The notes under the pieces were generated by a model, which searched no databases, was not told the DNA's origin, and saw nothing but the letters and a program-made list of their open reading frames with translations. Position numbers and translations under genes: made by a program. From NCBI GenBank assembly GCA_900466875.1, contig UBNQ01000033.1, positions 49,198 through 113,197 of the forward strand: a stretch of DNA of 64,000 nt, given 5' to 3'. This stretch comes from Hyphomicrobiales bacterium (lineage in GTDB: Bacteria; Pseudomonadota; Alphaproteobacteria; Rhizobiales; Rhizobiaceae). This document shows, piece by piece, positions 8,123-16,892 of this stretch. Numbering within the stretch: the first letter of the stretch is position 1; the number at the start of each line of letters is the position of its first letter.

Positions 8123-8791
8123 TCACGCCCCCTTCGCCGCTGTAATCAGCGCCTTGGCATCCTCGCTGTCCCAGGCGGCAGGGCCGTTCATGGCGCCGAT
8201 CAGGCAGCCTTTTTTGTCGAGGATGAGAGTAGCCGGCAGGCCGAAGGCGAGGCCTTCCTTTTTTACCGCATTGAACACGCCCATCGAGCTGTCGCTGTAG
8301 AAGGCGAGCTTGTCGATCTTGTAGTCCTGATAAAAATTCTTCGGCTTCTGGTCGCTGCCCGTATCGATATTCACGGCAACCACCTCGAAATCGTTGCCGC
8401 CCATCGAGGTCTGCAAGGCATTGAGCGCCGGCATCTCTTCCCGGCAGGGCACGCACCATGTCGCCCAGAGATTGAGCAGCACCGTCTTGCCGGCCAGATC
8501 GGCCACCGTCATGTCCTTGCCTTCCGGCCCCTTGAACGCCAGTTGCAGCGGACGCGGCGGTTGGGCCGCCGCCATCGCGGCCACCTCACCCCTGGAGAAA
8601 GCGGAAACCGACTTCGCCAGTTCGGCAGCACCCTCGCATTGCCCGGCAGAGGCCGTCGTCAGGCCGTCCATGCCATTGCCAGACCCCATGCTCCTCACGT
8701 ATACCGCCACGGCGCCGGCGGTAATCCCGAGAACGGCGGCAATCATGATCAATCGGGCGGATGGGAGACCAAGCGGTCTTTTGGATGCCAT
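8123..8791 (-). CDS. tlpA: TlpA family thiol:disulfide oxidoreductase
   Basis: A 222-residue membrane-anchored thioredoxin-like protein. One N-terminal hydrophobic helix (about residues 13-33) precedes a periplasmic domain with the redox motif CVPC at 113-116 in LWATWCVPCREEM, and a cis-proline region GLPATLIL. In rhizobia TlpA reduces partners needed for cytochrome aa3 copper-site assembly; that role is from family knowledge. It is transcribed divergently from argH, 26 bases away, so promoter elements must overlap there. Confidence 0.9.
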   Translation of the reverse strand: MASKRPLGLPSARLIMIAAVLGITAGAVAVYVRSMGSGNGMDGLTTASAGQCEGAAELAKSVSAFSRGEVAAMAAAQPPRPLQLAFKGPEGKDMTVADLAGKTVLLNLWATWCVPCREEMPALNALQTSMGGNDFEVVAVNIDTGSDQKPKNFYQDYKIDKLAFYSDSSMGVFNAVKKEGLAFGLPATLILDKKGCLIGAMNGPAAWDSEDAKALITAAKGA

Positions 8792-8817
8792 TTCTTAACT
8801 CCAGGACTTAAAGCATC

Positions 8818-10218
8818 ATGGCCGATACGAAGGACGCGACCTCTTCCAACCAGATGTGGGGCGGACGCTTCGCTTCCGGGCCGGACGCGATCATGGAGGA
8901 GATAAATGCCTCGATCGGTTTCGACAAGAAGCTCTACGCCCAGGACATCCGCGGTTCGATCGCCCACGCAACCATGCTGGCCGAAAAAGGCATTATTTCG
9001 CGTGAAGATAAAGACAAGATCGTCGAAGGACTGAACACGATCCTGTCAGAGATCGAGAGCGGTAAATTCGAGTTCTCCCGCAAGCTCGAAGACATCCACA
9101 TGAACATCGAGGCACGGCTTGCAACCCTGATCGGCCCCGCTGCCGGCCGCCTGCACACCGCCCGTTCGCGCAACGACCAGGTGGCGCTCGATTTCCGCCT
9201 CTGGGTGAAGGAAGAACTTGCCAAGACGGAAGTAATGCTGACTGCGCTGATCGCGGCCTTCCTCGACCGCGCGGAAGAACATGCCGAGACGGTCATGCCA
9301 GGCTTCACCCACCTGCAGACCGCACAGCCCGTCACCTTCGGCCATCACTGCATGGCCTATGTCGAAATGTTCGGCCGTGACCGCGCCCGCGTGCGCCACG
9401 CGATCGACCACCTGGACGAAAGCCCGATCGGCGCAGCTGCCCTTGCCGGCACCGGATTCCCGATCGACCGCCACATGACCGCCAAGGCACTCGGTTTCCG
9501 CGAGCCGACCCGCAACTCGATCGATACCGTCTCCGACCGCGATTTCGCGCTGGAATTCCTCTCGGTCGCCTCTATCTGCGCCGTGCACCTCTCGCGTCTC
9601 GCCGAAGAGATCGTCATCTGGTCGACCCCGCAATTCGGCTTCGTGCGCCTGTCCGATGCGTTTTCGACCGGCTCGTCGATCATGCCGCAGAAGAAGAACC
9701 CGGATGCCGCCGAACTGGTGCGCGCCAAGACCGGCCGTATCAACGGCTCGCTGGTGGCGCTCTTGACCATCATGAAGGGCCTGCCGCTCGCCTATTCCAA
9801 GGACATGCAGGAAGACAAGGAACAGGTGTTCGACGCCGCCGAGAACCTGGAACTGGCAATTGCCGCCATGACCGGCATGATGCGCGACATGACCATCCGC
9901 GTCGACCGCATGCGTGCCGCCGCAGGCTCCGGTTATTCGACCGCGACCGATCTGGCCGACTGGCTGGTGCGCGAGGCGGGCCTGCCCTTCCGTGACGCCC
10001 ACCATGCGACCGGCCATGCCGTGGCGCTGGCGGAAAAGAAGGGCTGTGAACTGGCTGAGCTTTCGCTCGACGACTTGCAGGCGATCAACCCGGCGATCAC
10101 CGAAAAGGTCTTTGATGTCCTGACCGTCGACGCCTCCGTCGCCAGCCGCCAGAGCTTTGGCGGCACGGCGCCATCCGAAGTGAGGAAGCAGATCGCCTAC
10201 TGGCGTTCGCGCAACTGA
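8818..10218 (+). CDS. argH: Argininosuccinate lyase
   Basis: A 466-residue enzyme that splits argininosuccinate into arginine and fumarate, the last step of arginine synthesis. The fumarase/aspartase superfamily signature [12 protein letters not shown] is present near residue 284, and the N-terminal [11 protein letters not shown] is typical of ArgH. Length matches the family. An AGGA box precedes the ATG. Gene lptM and then lysA follow on the same strand, an order common in proteobacteria. Confidence 0.97.
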   Translation: MADTKDATSSNQMWGGRFASGPDAIMEEINASIGFDKKLYAQDIRGSIAHATMLAEKGIISREDKDKIVEGLNTILSEIESGKFEFSRKLEDIHMNIEARLATLIGPAAGRLHTARSRNDQVALDFRLWVKEELAKTEVMLTALIAAFLDRAEEHAETVMPGFTHLQTAQPVTFGHHCMAYVEMFGRDRARVRHAIDHLDESPIGAAALAGTGFPIDRHMTAKALGFREPTRNSIDTVSDRDFALEFLSVASICAVHLSRLAEEIVIWSTPQFGFVRLSDAFSTGSSIMPQKKNPDAAELVRAKTGRINGSLVALLTIMKGLPLAYSKDMQEDKEQVFDAAENLELAIAAMTGMMRDMTIRVDRMRAAAGSGYSTATDLADWLVREAGLPFRDAHHATGHAVALAEKKGCELAELSLDDLQAINPAITEKVFDVLTVDASVASRQSFGGTAPSEVRKQIAYWRSRN

Positions 10219-10253
10219 TCGATAATTGATGCTGCAATGATCTGCACAAGCGC

Positions 10254-10278
10254 GAGGAACTTCGCTATGAAGTTCCTC
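10254..10278 (+). other. Perfect hairpin between argH and lptM
   Basis: GAGGAACTTC and GAAGTTCCTC form a 10-base perfect stem with loop GCTAT. No T-run follows, so it is not a standard terminator. It may protect or separate the argH and lptM parts of the transcript. Confidence 0.45.
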
Positions 10279-10301
10279 AACCGTGCCGGAGAAAAAAGAG
10301 A

Positions 10302-10499
10302 ATGTCGAAGTCGCTGATGAATACCGCCCGCGTTGCCCTGGTGCTCGGACTTGCCGGCATTGTTGTTGCCGGCTGTGGCCGCAAGGGCGATCTCGACCGC
10401 CCGAGCACGCCGGTGGAACAGCAGAACGTCCGCAAGACCAACGAGCAGAAGAAAGATCCCGTTGCAGAACGGCCTTTCGTCCTCGATCGACTTCTGTAA
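10302..10499 (+). CDS. lptM: LptM-like small lipoprotein
   Basis: A 65-residue lipoprotein with a signal peptide and lipobox VAGC near residue 25, followed by GRKGDLDRP, the pattern of the LptM (YifL) family. In Escherichia coli LptM helps mature the LptD/LptE lipopolysaccharide translocon; this is family knowledge. The position between argH and lysA is conserved in proteobacteria and supports the call. The rest of the protein is polar and probably disordered. Confidence 0.85.
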   Translation: MSKSLMNTARVALVLGLAGIVVAGCGRKGDLDRPSTPVEQQNVRKTNEQKKDPVAERPFVLDRLL

Positions 10500-10514
10500 T
10501 TCCCGAGAGCTGAC

Positions 10515-11783
10515 GTGAACCATTTCCAGTATATCGACGGCGTTCTGCACGCCGAAAACGTCGACATTCGCGACATCGCCAAGACTGTCGGAACGCCCTT
10601 CTACGTCTATTCGACGGCAACGCTGGAGCGCCACTACAAGGTTTTTGCCGCGGCGTTTTCCGACGTCGACACCATGGTGTGTTACGCCATGAAGGCCAAT
10701 TCCAACCAGGCCGTGCTGAAGACGCTCGGCCGCCTTGGCGCCGGCGTCGATGTCGTTTCGGGCGGTGAATTGCGCCGCGCACTGGCGGCCGGCATTCCGG
10801 CAAACCGCATCATGTTCTCCGGTGTCGGCAAGACGGTTGCCGAGATGGATCTGGCGCTCGAAGCCGGCATCTATTGCTTTAACGTCGAATCCGAGCCGGA
10901 ACTGGAAGTCCTCAACCTGCGCGCCATCAAGGCCGGGAAAAAGGCGCATGTCTCCTTCCGCATCAATCCGGATGTGGATGCGGGAACGCATGCCAAGATT
11001 TCGACCGGCAAGAAGGAAAACAAGTTCGGCATCGCCTATGAGCGCGCCCGCGCGGTTTATGCCCATGCCGCAACGCTTGCCGGCATCGATGTCACCGGCA
11101 TCGACATGCATATCGGCAGCCAGATCACCGAGTTGGAGCCTTTCGAGCACGCCTTCCGCCTGCTGCGCGAGCTGGTCGACACGCTGCGCACCGACGGCCA
11201 CCGCATCGACCATGTCGATATCGGCGGCGGTCTTGGCATTCCCTACAAGGACGACAATACGCCTCCGCCGCTGCCGGACGCCTATGCCGATACGGTGAAG
11301 CGCCAGTTGCGCTCGCTCAATTGCAAGATCGTCACCGAACCCGGCCGCCTGATCGTCGGCAATGCCGGCATTCTGGTGACCGAGGTCATTTACGTGAAGG
11401 ATGGCGGCGAGAAGACTTTCGTCATCGTCGACGGCGCAATGAACGACCTGATCCGCCCGACGCTCTACGAAGCCTATCACATGATCCGCCCGGTCGTCGT
11501 GCCGGCAGCCGATACACCGCGCATTCGCGGCGATATCGTCGGCCCGGTCTGCGAGACCGGCGACTATCTGGCGCTCGACCGCGAGATGGCGGAACCGAAG
11601 CCGGGCGACCTGATTGCCGTCGCATCGGCCGGTGCCTATGGCGCCGTACAGGCCGGAACCTACAATTCCCGACTGCTCGTGCCCGAAGTTTTGGTCAAGG
11701 GTTCGGAGTTCCACGTCATCCGCCCACGCGGCAGCTATGACGAGCTTATCGGGCTCGATTCCGTTCCCGCCTGGCTCGCCTAA
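10515..11783 (+). CDS. lysA: Diaminopimelate decarboxylase
   Basis: A 422-residue PLP enzyme that decarboxylates meso-diaminopimelate to L-lysine. The PLP lysine is Lys60 in CYAMKANSN; HIGSQI, the glycine-rich GGGLG loop and the C-terminal CETGDYLA segment with the substrate-binding Cys are all present. The start is GTG, 15 bases after the lptM stop, which suggests coupling. No other long ORF competes on this strand. Confidence 0.97.
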   Translation: MNHFQYIDGVLHAENVDIRDIAKTVGTPFYVYSTATLERHYKVFAAAFSDVDTMVCYAMKANSNQAVLKTLGRLGAGVDVVSGGELRRALAAGIPANRIMFSGVGKTVAEMDLALEAGIYCFNVESEPELEVLNLRAIKAGKKAHVSFRINPDVDAGTHAKISTGKKENKFGIAYERARAVYAHAATLAGIDVTGIDMHIGSQITELEPFEHAFRLLRELVDTLRTDGHRIDHVDIGGGLGIPYKDDNTPPPLPDAYADTVKRQLRSLNCKIVTEPGRLIVGNAGILVTEVIYVKDGGEKTFVIVDGAMNDLIRPTLYEAYHMIRPVVVPAADTPRIRGDIVGPVCETGDYLALDREMAEPKPGDLIAVASAGAYGAVQAGTYNSRLLVPEVLVKGSEFHVIRPRGSYDELIGLDSVPAWLA

Positions 11784-11928
11784 GAGCCGGATGCGCATTT
11801 GACGCGACATTCACAATTGCGGGAATGTGCCTAAAAAACGGGGGCCGGCACAAGCCTGCCCTCGTCTTCGCCACAAAGACTGTTATCTTAGAGGCTTGTT
11901 TGCGCCGCCACGATCGGAGACGGACCGC

Positions 11929-14643
11929 ATGAGCTTTACCCGCAAAGGTGCTTTCGAGACCCATCCCGCGCTTGCCCGCAGGGTGGCCCTGAAGCGTTCC
12001 TTCGCGCGGATCGTGCTGTTTTTCGAACGCCTTCTGCCGCGGGCGCTGGCGCCGGTCGGCATTGTCGCCCTGTTTTTCTCCGCGGCCTGGTTCGGCATTT
12101 TCCGCCTCTCCCCGGATTGGTTGCGCTGGATACTGCTCACCGGCTTCCTTGTCGCGCTCCTCGCGACCCTCATGCCTCTGGCGCGGATTCGCTGGCCGAG
12201 CGCGAATGAGGCCGACCGCCTGCTCGAGGAGCGCAACAACCTGCCCCACCAGCCGGTCGGCGTGCAGGAAGACGAGCCTGCCTTCGAGACGCCCTTCTCC
12301 CGCGCCTTGTGGAAGGAACACCAGGTCCGCATGGCCGAGCGCATCGCAGCGCTAGACGCGGGAATGCCGCAGCCGGATATCGCCAAGCATGACCGTTTTG
12401 GCCTGCGCGCCATCCCGGCGCTCGTCTTTACCGTGGCACTGGCCTTTTCCTATTCCAATCGCGGCGGCAGCCTGGGCGATGCGTTCGTGCCGGCACCACC
12501 CGCACCCAGCATCAACCCCGACCTGCGCATCGATGCATGGCTGACCCCTCCGTCCTATACCGGGCGTGCGCCCGTGTTCCTGACCGGCCAGCAGGCCCAG
12601 AATACCAACGGAACGGTGTCGATACCGCAGAACTCTGCCCTCACAGTCCGCGTGACCGGCGGAGAGGGCGAAGAGGCCGTGGTGTTCACCACTGCCGCCA
12701 ACAGCCAAGACGTCACGCTTCAGACCGAGGAGGCAAAGGCTGCGGCGAAGAAGGCGGCCGAACAGGCGCAGAATGACGCTCAGGCACCGGCCGCCCAGAC
12801 GCCCGCACCTCAGCCGCCGGCAGGCCCGGTGAACGGCAACCAGCCGCTTGCGCCGCGCACCTATGCCATGGCGGTCGGCGAGAGCGGCAACCTGACCGTC
12901 AACGGCCAGAACTGGACCTTCAACGTCATTCCCGACCGTCCGCCGGAAATAGCCTTCGAGGCCCAGCCGAAACGGTCGGTCAACGGCGCGCTGGAAATCG
13001 GCTTCCGCGCCAAGGACGACTACGGTATCCGCGAGGCCCATGCGCTGATCGAGCCGGCGGGTCCGCAGGATCCGGCCGCGACACCGCTTTATCCCCTGCC
13101 CGAATACCGGCTGGACCTTCCGCGCCAGGCACGTGGTCAGGAGATCAAGGGCCTGACGAGCCGCAGCCTGATCGAACATCCGCTGGCCGGAAAGCGCGTC
13201 CGCGTGACGCTGGTGGCGACGGATGGCGCCGGCCAGACGGGGCGCAGCCCGGTCCATGAAATGATCCTGCCCGGTCGCGGTTTCTCCGAACCGCTTGCCG
13301 CAGCCGTCGCCGAACAGCGGCAGGTCTTTGCGCTCGATACGCGCCAGATGCCCAAGGCGATCGCCTTGAACGAAGCCCTGACCATCCGCCCCGACGAGAC
13401 CATTCCGAACCTCGGCCACTTTCTTCTGATCGAATCTGCGCGCGGCCGCATGAAGCTTGCCCGCAACGAAGAGCAGTTGAAGGAAACCGCCGACTATCTT
13501 TGGGAGATCGCACTCGGCATCGAAGATGGCGACCTGTCGCTGGCGGAGCGCCGCCTTCGTGACGCGCAGCGCAATCTCTCCGAGGCCCTGCAGAACGGCG
13601 CGAACGATCAGGAGATCGCCCGCCTGATGCAGGAAATGCGCGAGGCGATGCAGGAATATATGAACGAGCTGGCCCAGCGCATGCAGAACGCGCCGCGCGC
13701 GCAGCAGAACATGCAGGCGCAGAATGTCATCCGCCAGCGCGACCTGCAGAACATGATGGACCAGATCGAAAACCTGGCTCGCTCCGGCAACCGTGACGCC
13801 GCCCAGCAGATGCTGAACGAACTGCAACGGATGATGAACAACATGCAGGCAGGCAGGCCCCAGCGTGGTCAGCAGGGCCAGCAGCAGCAGAACAGCCAGA
13901 TGCGCCAGCAGATCGACAAGCTCGGCGAGATCATGCAGGAACAGCAGCGCCTGATGGATCAGACCTTCAAGCTGGACCAGGCGCTTCGCGACCGCATGCA
14001 GCGCGGCGACCCTGACCAGCAGCAGGGTGAGGGTGAACAGCAGCAGTCGCAGCAAGGCCAACAGCAACAAGGCCAGCAGGGTCAACAAGGTCAGCAGAAT
14101 ACCGACCAGATGACGGCCGAACAGCTGCGCGAGGCATTGAAGAACCTGCGCGCCCAGCAGGAAGGTCTCGGCAAGAAGCTGGGCGAGTTGCAGCAGGGCC
14201 TGAAGGATCTCGGCATGCAGCCGGGCGAAGGGTTCGGCCAGGCAGAGCGCGAAATGGGCAGTGCCGGTCAGGCGCTTGGTCAGGGCCAGGGCGAACAGGC
14301 GGTGCAGGGCCAGGGCAATGCGCTCAACGCGCTGCGCCAGGGCGCCCAGAACATGATGCAGCAGATGATGCAGGCCATGCAGGGCCAAGGCCAGGGACAA
14401 GAAGGCCAGCAGAATGGCGAGGGCGAAGGCATGGCCAACCAGGGCGGCCAGAACGGCCGCGACCCCCTCGGCCGCCCCCGCGCCACGTCAGGCCCGGACT
14501 TTGGCGATCAGGTAAAGGTGCCGGACGAGATCGACGTGCAACGCGCCCGCGAAATTCTTGATGCGATCCGCGAAAAGCTTGGCGGTGCGCTGTCGGGTGA
14601 TGCGGAGAGGCAGTATCTGGAGCGGTTGCTGGAGATCAGGTGA
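11929..14643 (+). CDS. TIGR02302 family large membrane protein
   Basis: A protein of about 904 residues typical of rhizobia and related alphaproteobacteria and of unknown function. Two hydrophobic segments near the N terminus and one near residue 130 anchor it. A long proline/alanine and then glutamine-rich region follows (many QQG, QGQ and MQ repeats, roughly residues 560-870) with coiled-coil-like helices before it. The start MSFTRKGAFETHP has GGAG 9 bases upstream; an in-frame GTG at 11827 is less likely. It follows lysA and may be an envelope or cell-wall protein, which is only inference. Confidence 0.88.
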   Translation: MSFTRKGAFETHPALARRVALKRSFARIVLFFERLLPRALAPVGIVALFFSAAWFGIFRLSPDWLRWILLTGFLVALLATLMPLARIRWPSANEADRLLEERNNLPHQPVGVQEDEPAFETPFSRALWKEHQVRMAERIAALDAGMPQPDIAKHDRFGLRAIPALVFTVALAFSYSNRGGSLGDAFVPAPPAPSINPDLRIDAWLTPPSYTGRAPVFLTGQQAQNTNGTVSIPQNSALTVRVTGGEGEEAVVFTTAANSQDVTLQTEEAKAAAKKAAEQAQNDAQAPAAQTPAPQPPAGPVNGNQPLAPRTYAMAVGESGNLTVNGQNWTFNVIPDRPPEIAFEAQPKRSVNGALEIGFRAKDDYGIREAHALIEPAGPQDPAATPLYPLPEYRLDLPRQARGQEIKGLTSRSLIEHPLAGKRVRVTLVATDGAGQTGRSPVHEMILPGRGFSEPLAAAVAEQRQVFALDTRQMPKAIALNEALTIRPDETIPNLGHFLLIESARGRMKLARNEEQLKETADYLWEIALGIEDGDLSLAERRLRDAQRNLSEALQNGANDQEIARLMQEMREAMQEYMNELAQRMQNAPRAQQNMQAQNVIRQRDLQNMMDQIENLARSGNRDAAQQMLNELQRMMNNMQAGRPQRGQQGQQQQNSQMRQQIDKLGEIMQEQQRLMDQTFKLDQALRDRMQRGDPDQQQGEGEQQQSQQGQQQQGQQGQQGQQNTDQMTAEQLREALKNLRAQQEGLGKKLGELQQGLKDLGMQPGEGFGQAEREMGSAGQALGQGQGEQAVQGQGNALNALRQGAQNMMQQMMQAMQGQGQGQEGQQNGEGEGMANQGGQNGRDPLGRPRATSGPDFGDQVKVPDEIDVQRAREILDAIREKLGGALSGDAERQYLERLLEIR

Positions 14644-14657
14644 GGTGAAAAAGCGCT

Positions 14658-14840
14658 ATCCCCTCACCAACAAAATCTAAGACTTAGCCTCTGGCTAAGA
14701 TCTTGATTTTGTATCCTCTCCCACAAGGGGAGAGGTAGAGCGCCGAGAGCGCGGCATGGTTATCTCTCCCCTTGTGGGAGAGAAAGCAATTTCGAAATCT
14801 TAGCCAAAGGCTAAGTTTCTGAAATTGCAAGTGAGGGGAT
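14658..14840. repeat. Composite palindromic element (RIME-like)
   Basis: A 183-base nested palindrome fills the gap between two convergent genes. Outer arms are ATCCCCTCAC (14658-14667) and GTGAGGGGAT (14831-14840). Inside each arm is a small hairpin, CTTAGCC-TCT-GGCTAAG at 14683-14699 and CTTAGCC-AAA-GGCTAAG at 14799-14815. In the centre lies a perfect 19-base inverted pair at about 14716-14734 and 14764-14782, and each half is itself palindromic. The mirrored design marks it as a mobile or structured repeat unit, not chance. Confidence 0.75.
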
Positions 14841-14851
14841 TTTTCTTCCAG

Positions 14852-15229
14852 CTAAGCGGCCTGCGACGTCACACCAGCGAGCGCCCGTGCAACCGCCTTG
14901 CGGATATCCGGCAGCGCGAAAGGCTTCGGCACCACATCGACGATCTTCGAGGCCAGATCATCGGCGCGTTCCCGCTGTTCGGCATACCCGGTCATCAGCA
15001 GGATTTTCATCTCGGGAAAACGGGCGGATGCCTGGTGGGCGAGTTCGATCCCGTCCATCACCGGCATGCGGATATCAGAGAGCAGCAGGTCGTAAGTGCC
15101 TTCGTCGAGACGCTCCAGGCCTTCCGCACCGTCACCGGCTTCAAAGGTCTCATGACCATCGAGACGCAGTGCGCGTGCGACGAAGCGGCGGAGAGATTCT
15201 TCGTCCTCGGTAATCAGGATTCTGGCCAT
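14852..15229 (-). CDS. CpdR-like single-domain response regulator
   Basis: A stand-alone receiver domain of 125 residues: acidic pair in ITEDEE, phosphoacceptor Asp52 in LLSDIRMPVMDG, Thr in LLMTGYA and Lys in VVPKPFAL. In size and in the ALPDIRKAVARAL end it resembles CpdR proteins, which control ClpXP-dependent turnover of cell-cycle factors when unphosphorylated. Rhizobia often carry two CpdR copies; which one this is cannot be told. The start at MARIL is preferred, since GGGAG is too close to the ATG at 15238. A CtrA-type half site lies about 90 bases upstream. Confidence 0.78.
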   Translation of the reverse strand: MARILITEDEESLRRFVARALRLDGHETFEAGDGAEGLERLDEGTYDLLLSDIRMPVMDGIELAHQASARFPEMKILLMTGYAEQRERADDLASKIVDVVPKPFALPDIRKAVARALAGVTSQAA

Positions 15230-15319
15230 AGCGATCATCGCTCCCTGTGTTTCAATTCGGGAGCAAATGACCAGACTTTCCTTTTCGAGGAGTAAACGAC
15301 ACCCTCGTAGAGGGTTCGG

Positions 15320-15327
15320 ATGGTTAA
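15320..15327 (-). promoter_or_regulatory. Candidate CtrA half site upstream of cpdR-like gene
   Basis: ATGGTTAA on the plus strand reads TTAACCAT on the minus strand, the half-site motif linked to CtrA in alphaproteobacteria. It lies about 90 bases before the cpdR-like start. An 8-base match alone is weak evidence. Confidence 0.3.
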
Positions 15328-15379
15328 CGCCTTGCGACCGTCAGGGTGCGATTTCCTGCACCCCGATGGTCATTCGGCG

Positions 15380-15922
15380 TCAGGCATCACCCGTCACGAC
15401 ACCGACAAAAGGCAGTTCGCGGAAGGCGTAAGCAGCATCCATGCCGTAGCCGACGACGAAATAGTCGGGGCATTCGAAACCGACATAATCGGCTTCCAGC
15501 TCTTCCTTGCGCTTGACGCTTTTGTCGAGCAACACGGCGATCGTAACGTTGCGGGCGCCGCGTTCGTAAAGCAGTTCCTTGGCGAATTTCAGCGTGCGGC
15601 CGGATTCGAGAATGTCGTCGATAAGCAGCACGTCGCGACCATGCACGTCGCTATCGATATCCTTGACGATGCGAACGCCCTGCGACACCGTGCCCGTGCC
15701 GTAGCTCGACAGCGTGATGAACTCGACCTCAGGGGCAAGGCCCGTCTCATGCAGCGAGCGCAACAAGTCGGCAGCGAAGATGAAGGAGCCTTTCAGGATC
15801 GCGATAACCAGCAGGTCCTTGGTCGGACCGGATGCGATCTCTGCAGCGATGGCGTGATTGCGCTCCGCAATCTGCTCGGCGGTGAATAGCGGTTCGATCT
15901 GCTTGCCGCGCACAACTGGCAT
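15380..15922 (-). CDS. hpt: Hypoxanthine phosphoribosyltransferase
   Basis: A 180-residue purine-salvage enzyme that makes IMP or GMP from hypoxanthine or guanine and PRPP. The PRPP-binding signature VLLIDDILESGRTL lies near residues 98-111, with the preceding EFITLSSYGTGT loop and the C-terminal DYFVVGYGMD base-recognition segment. It is on the same strand as the cpdR-like gene, about 150 bases upstream of it. Confidence 0.95.
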   Translation of the reverse strand: MPVVRGKQIEPLFTAEQIAERNHAIAAEIASGPTKDLLVIAILKGSFIFAADLLRSLHETGLAPEVEFITLSSYGTGTVSQGVRIVKDIDSDVHGRDVLLIDDILESGRTLKFAKELLYERGARNVTIAVLLDKSVKRKEELEADYVGFECPDYFVVGYGMDAAYAFRELPFVGVVTGDA

Positions 15923-15984
15923 GAGGCTCTCCTGCAGTTTCTAAAGCAGCCGCGATAGCACAATCGGCACTGCTAAAGAAAGCT

Positions 15985-16668
15985 TCAGACCCCACGCGCC
16001 GCCAACGAGAGCCTTAGATCGGGTAGTTTTCCACCGGGATGGGGTACACGGACCGAAAAGCCGTAGCTTTCGCGGCCACCGATCTGCGACGCGGAGGTCG
16101 AGATCAGCGTGCTCGCAACCACGGTTTCGCCGGACATCAGCTCGGCACGTATCGACGGCATGTCGAGGCGACCTTCCGTCCGGTTCTCGACAATCCCGTT
16201 GATCAGCAACACCCGCATGCCATTGGCGTCCTGAGGGGTCATCGTCACATGGGTGATGTCGATCGCCGGCCCCGGATCGGCCGATGTCCCGCCCGACAGC
16301 AGAGAAAAACCGCCGAACAGCGTGAATACCGTCACGACCACACTCGCCACGACTGCAACGAACGCATCGGGAGACAGACGCAGAAGTTTTCGTTCGATTG
16401 CACCGACCACACCGCCGAAAGCGGTTTCGTGTGGCACCGCCTCAGCTTTGCGCGGGCGCCGGTCTTGGCTTGCCGCACTGGCTGCCTCGCGACGGCGGGT
16501 CCGGTCATCGACCGGCACGAAATGCGCATCCTCGACTTCCGACGTTTTCTGGAATGGTCTGGGAAACCGAATGACCTTCCCCTTGCCGCCCTTCTCGGCG
16601 CCCTCGGGCGGGAGAATGTCGATCGGCATGTCGGCGCGGGCCTGACGGCGGTCCTGGAAGGTGCTCAT
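15985..16668 (-). CDS. Membrane-anchored protein with a DUF3426-like C-terminal domain
   Basis: A 227-residue hypothetical protein. The first 100 residues are charged and likely disordered (KVIRFPRPF, many Arg and Glu). One hydrophobic helix (FVAVVASVVVTVFTLFGGFSL) follows, then an exported domain with GMRVLLINGIVENRT and ESYGFSVRVPHPGG, a beta-rich pattern like DUF3426/FxLYD domains. The start at 16668 has GAGAGG close upstream; an ATG at 16737 with GGGAGAG is a fair alternative. It is divergent from ftsE. Function unknown. Confidence 0.75.
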   Translation of the reverse strand: MSTFQDRRQARADMPIDILPPEGAEKGGKGKVIRFPRPFQKTSEVEDAHFVPVDDRTRRREAASAASQDRRPRKAEAVPHETAFGGVVGAIERKLLRLSPDAFVAVVASVVVTVFTLFGGFSLLSGGTSADPGPAIDITHVTMTPQDANGMRVLLINGIVENRTEGRLDMPSIRAELMSGETVVASTLISTSASQIGGRESYGFSVRVPHPGGKLPDLRLSLAARGV

Positions 16669-16768
16669 GGTGCCCTCTCCGCCTGCCTCGTCATAATCGC
16701 TCTGAACGGTCTCGATCAGGCATGAGAGGTCGGGCATTGAAACAAACTCTCCCCGGTCGTAAACTGAT

Positions 16769-16776
16769 ATGGTTAA
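16769..16776. promoter_or_regulatory. Candidate CtrA half site in the ftsE intergenic region
   Basis: A second ATGGTTAA (TTAACCAT on the other strand) with the same flanking GC as the site near 15320. It lies between the divergent membrane-protein gene and ftsE. Weak evidence on its own. Confidence 0.3.
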
Positions 16777-16892
16777 CGCTTTCCGAATTCGGCCTGAAAA
16801 TCGCCCTTTTGATTGCTTGATTTACCCTTCGTTTACCCGCGGCGTTAAGAGATAACCGCTCAAAGCTTCACACAGCCAATGCAAGGTTTCCG

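Noticed and set aside
9046..10803. 585-residue open frame antisense to argH and lptM
   Set aside because: Spans three sense genes with strong family matches; Arg/His-rich nonsense protein.
12352..14400. 682-residue leucine-rich open frame antisense to the TIGR02302 gene
   Set aside because: The Leu/Ala runs are the complement of CAG/GGC repeats in the sense gene; not a gene.
15239..15379. Terminator or small RNA between hpt and the CpdR-like gene
   Set aside because: Short stems (ACCCTC/GAGGGT, GGGTGC/GCACCC) are present but with no T-run or promoter, too weak to report as a feature.
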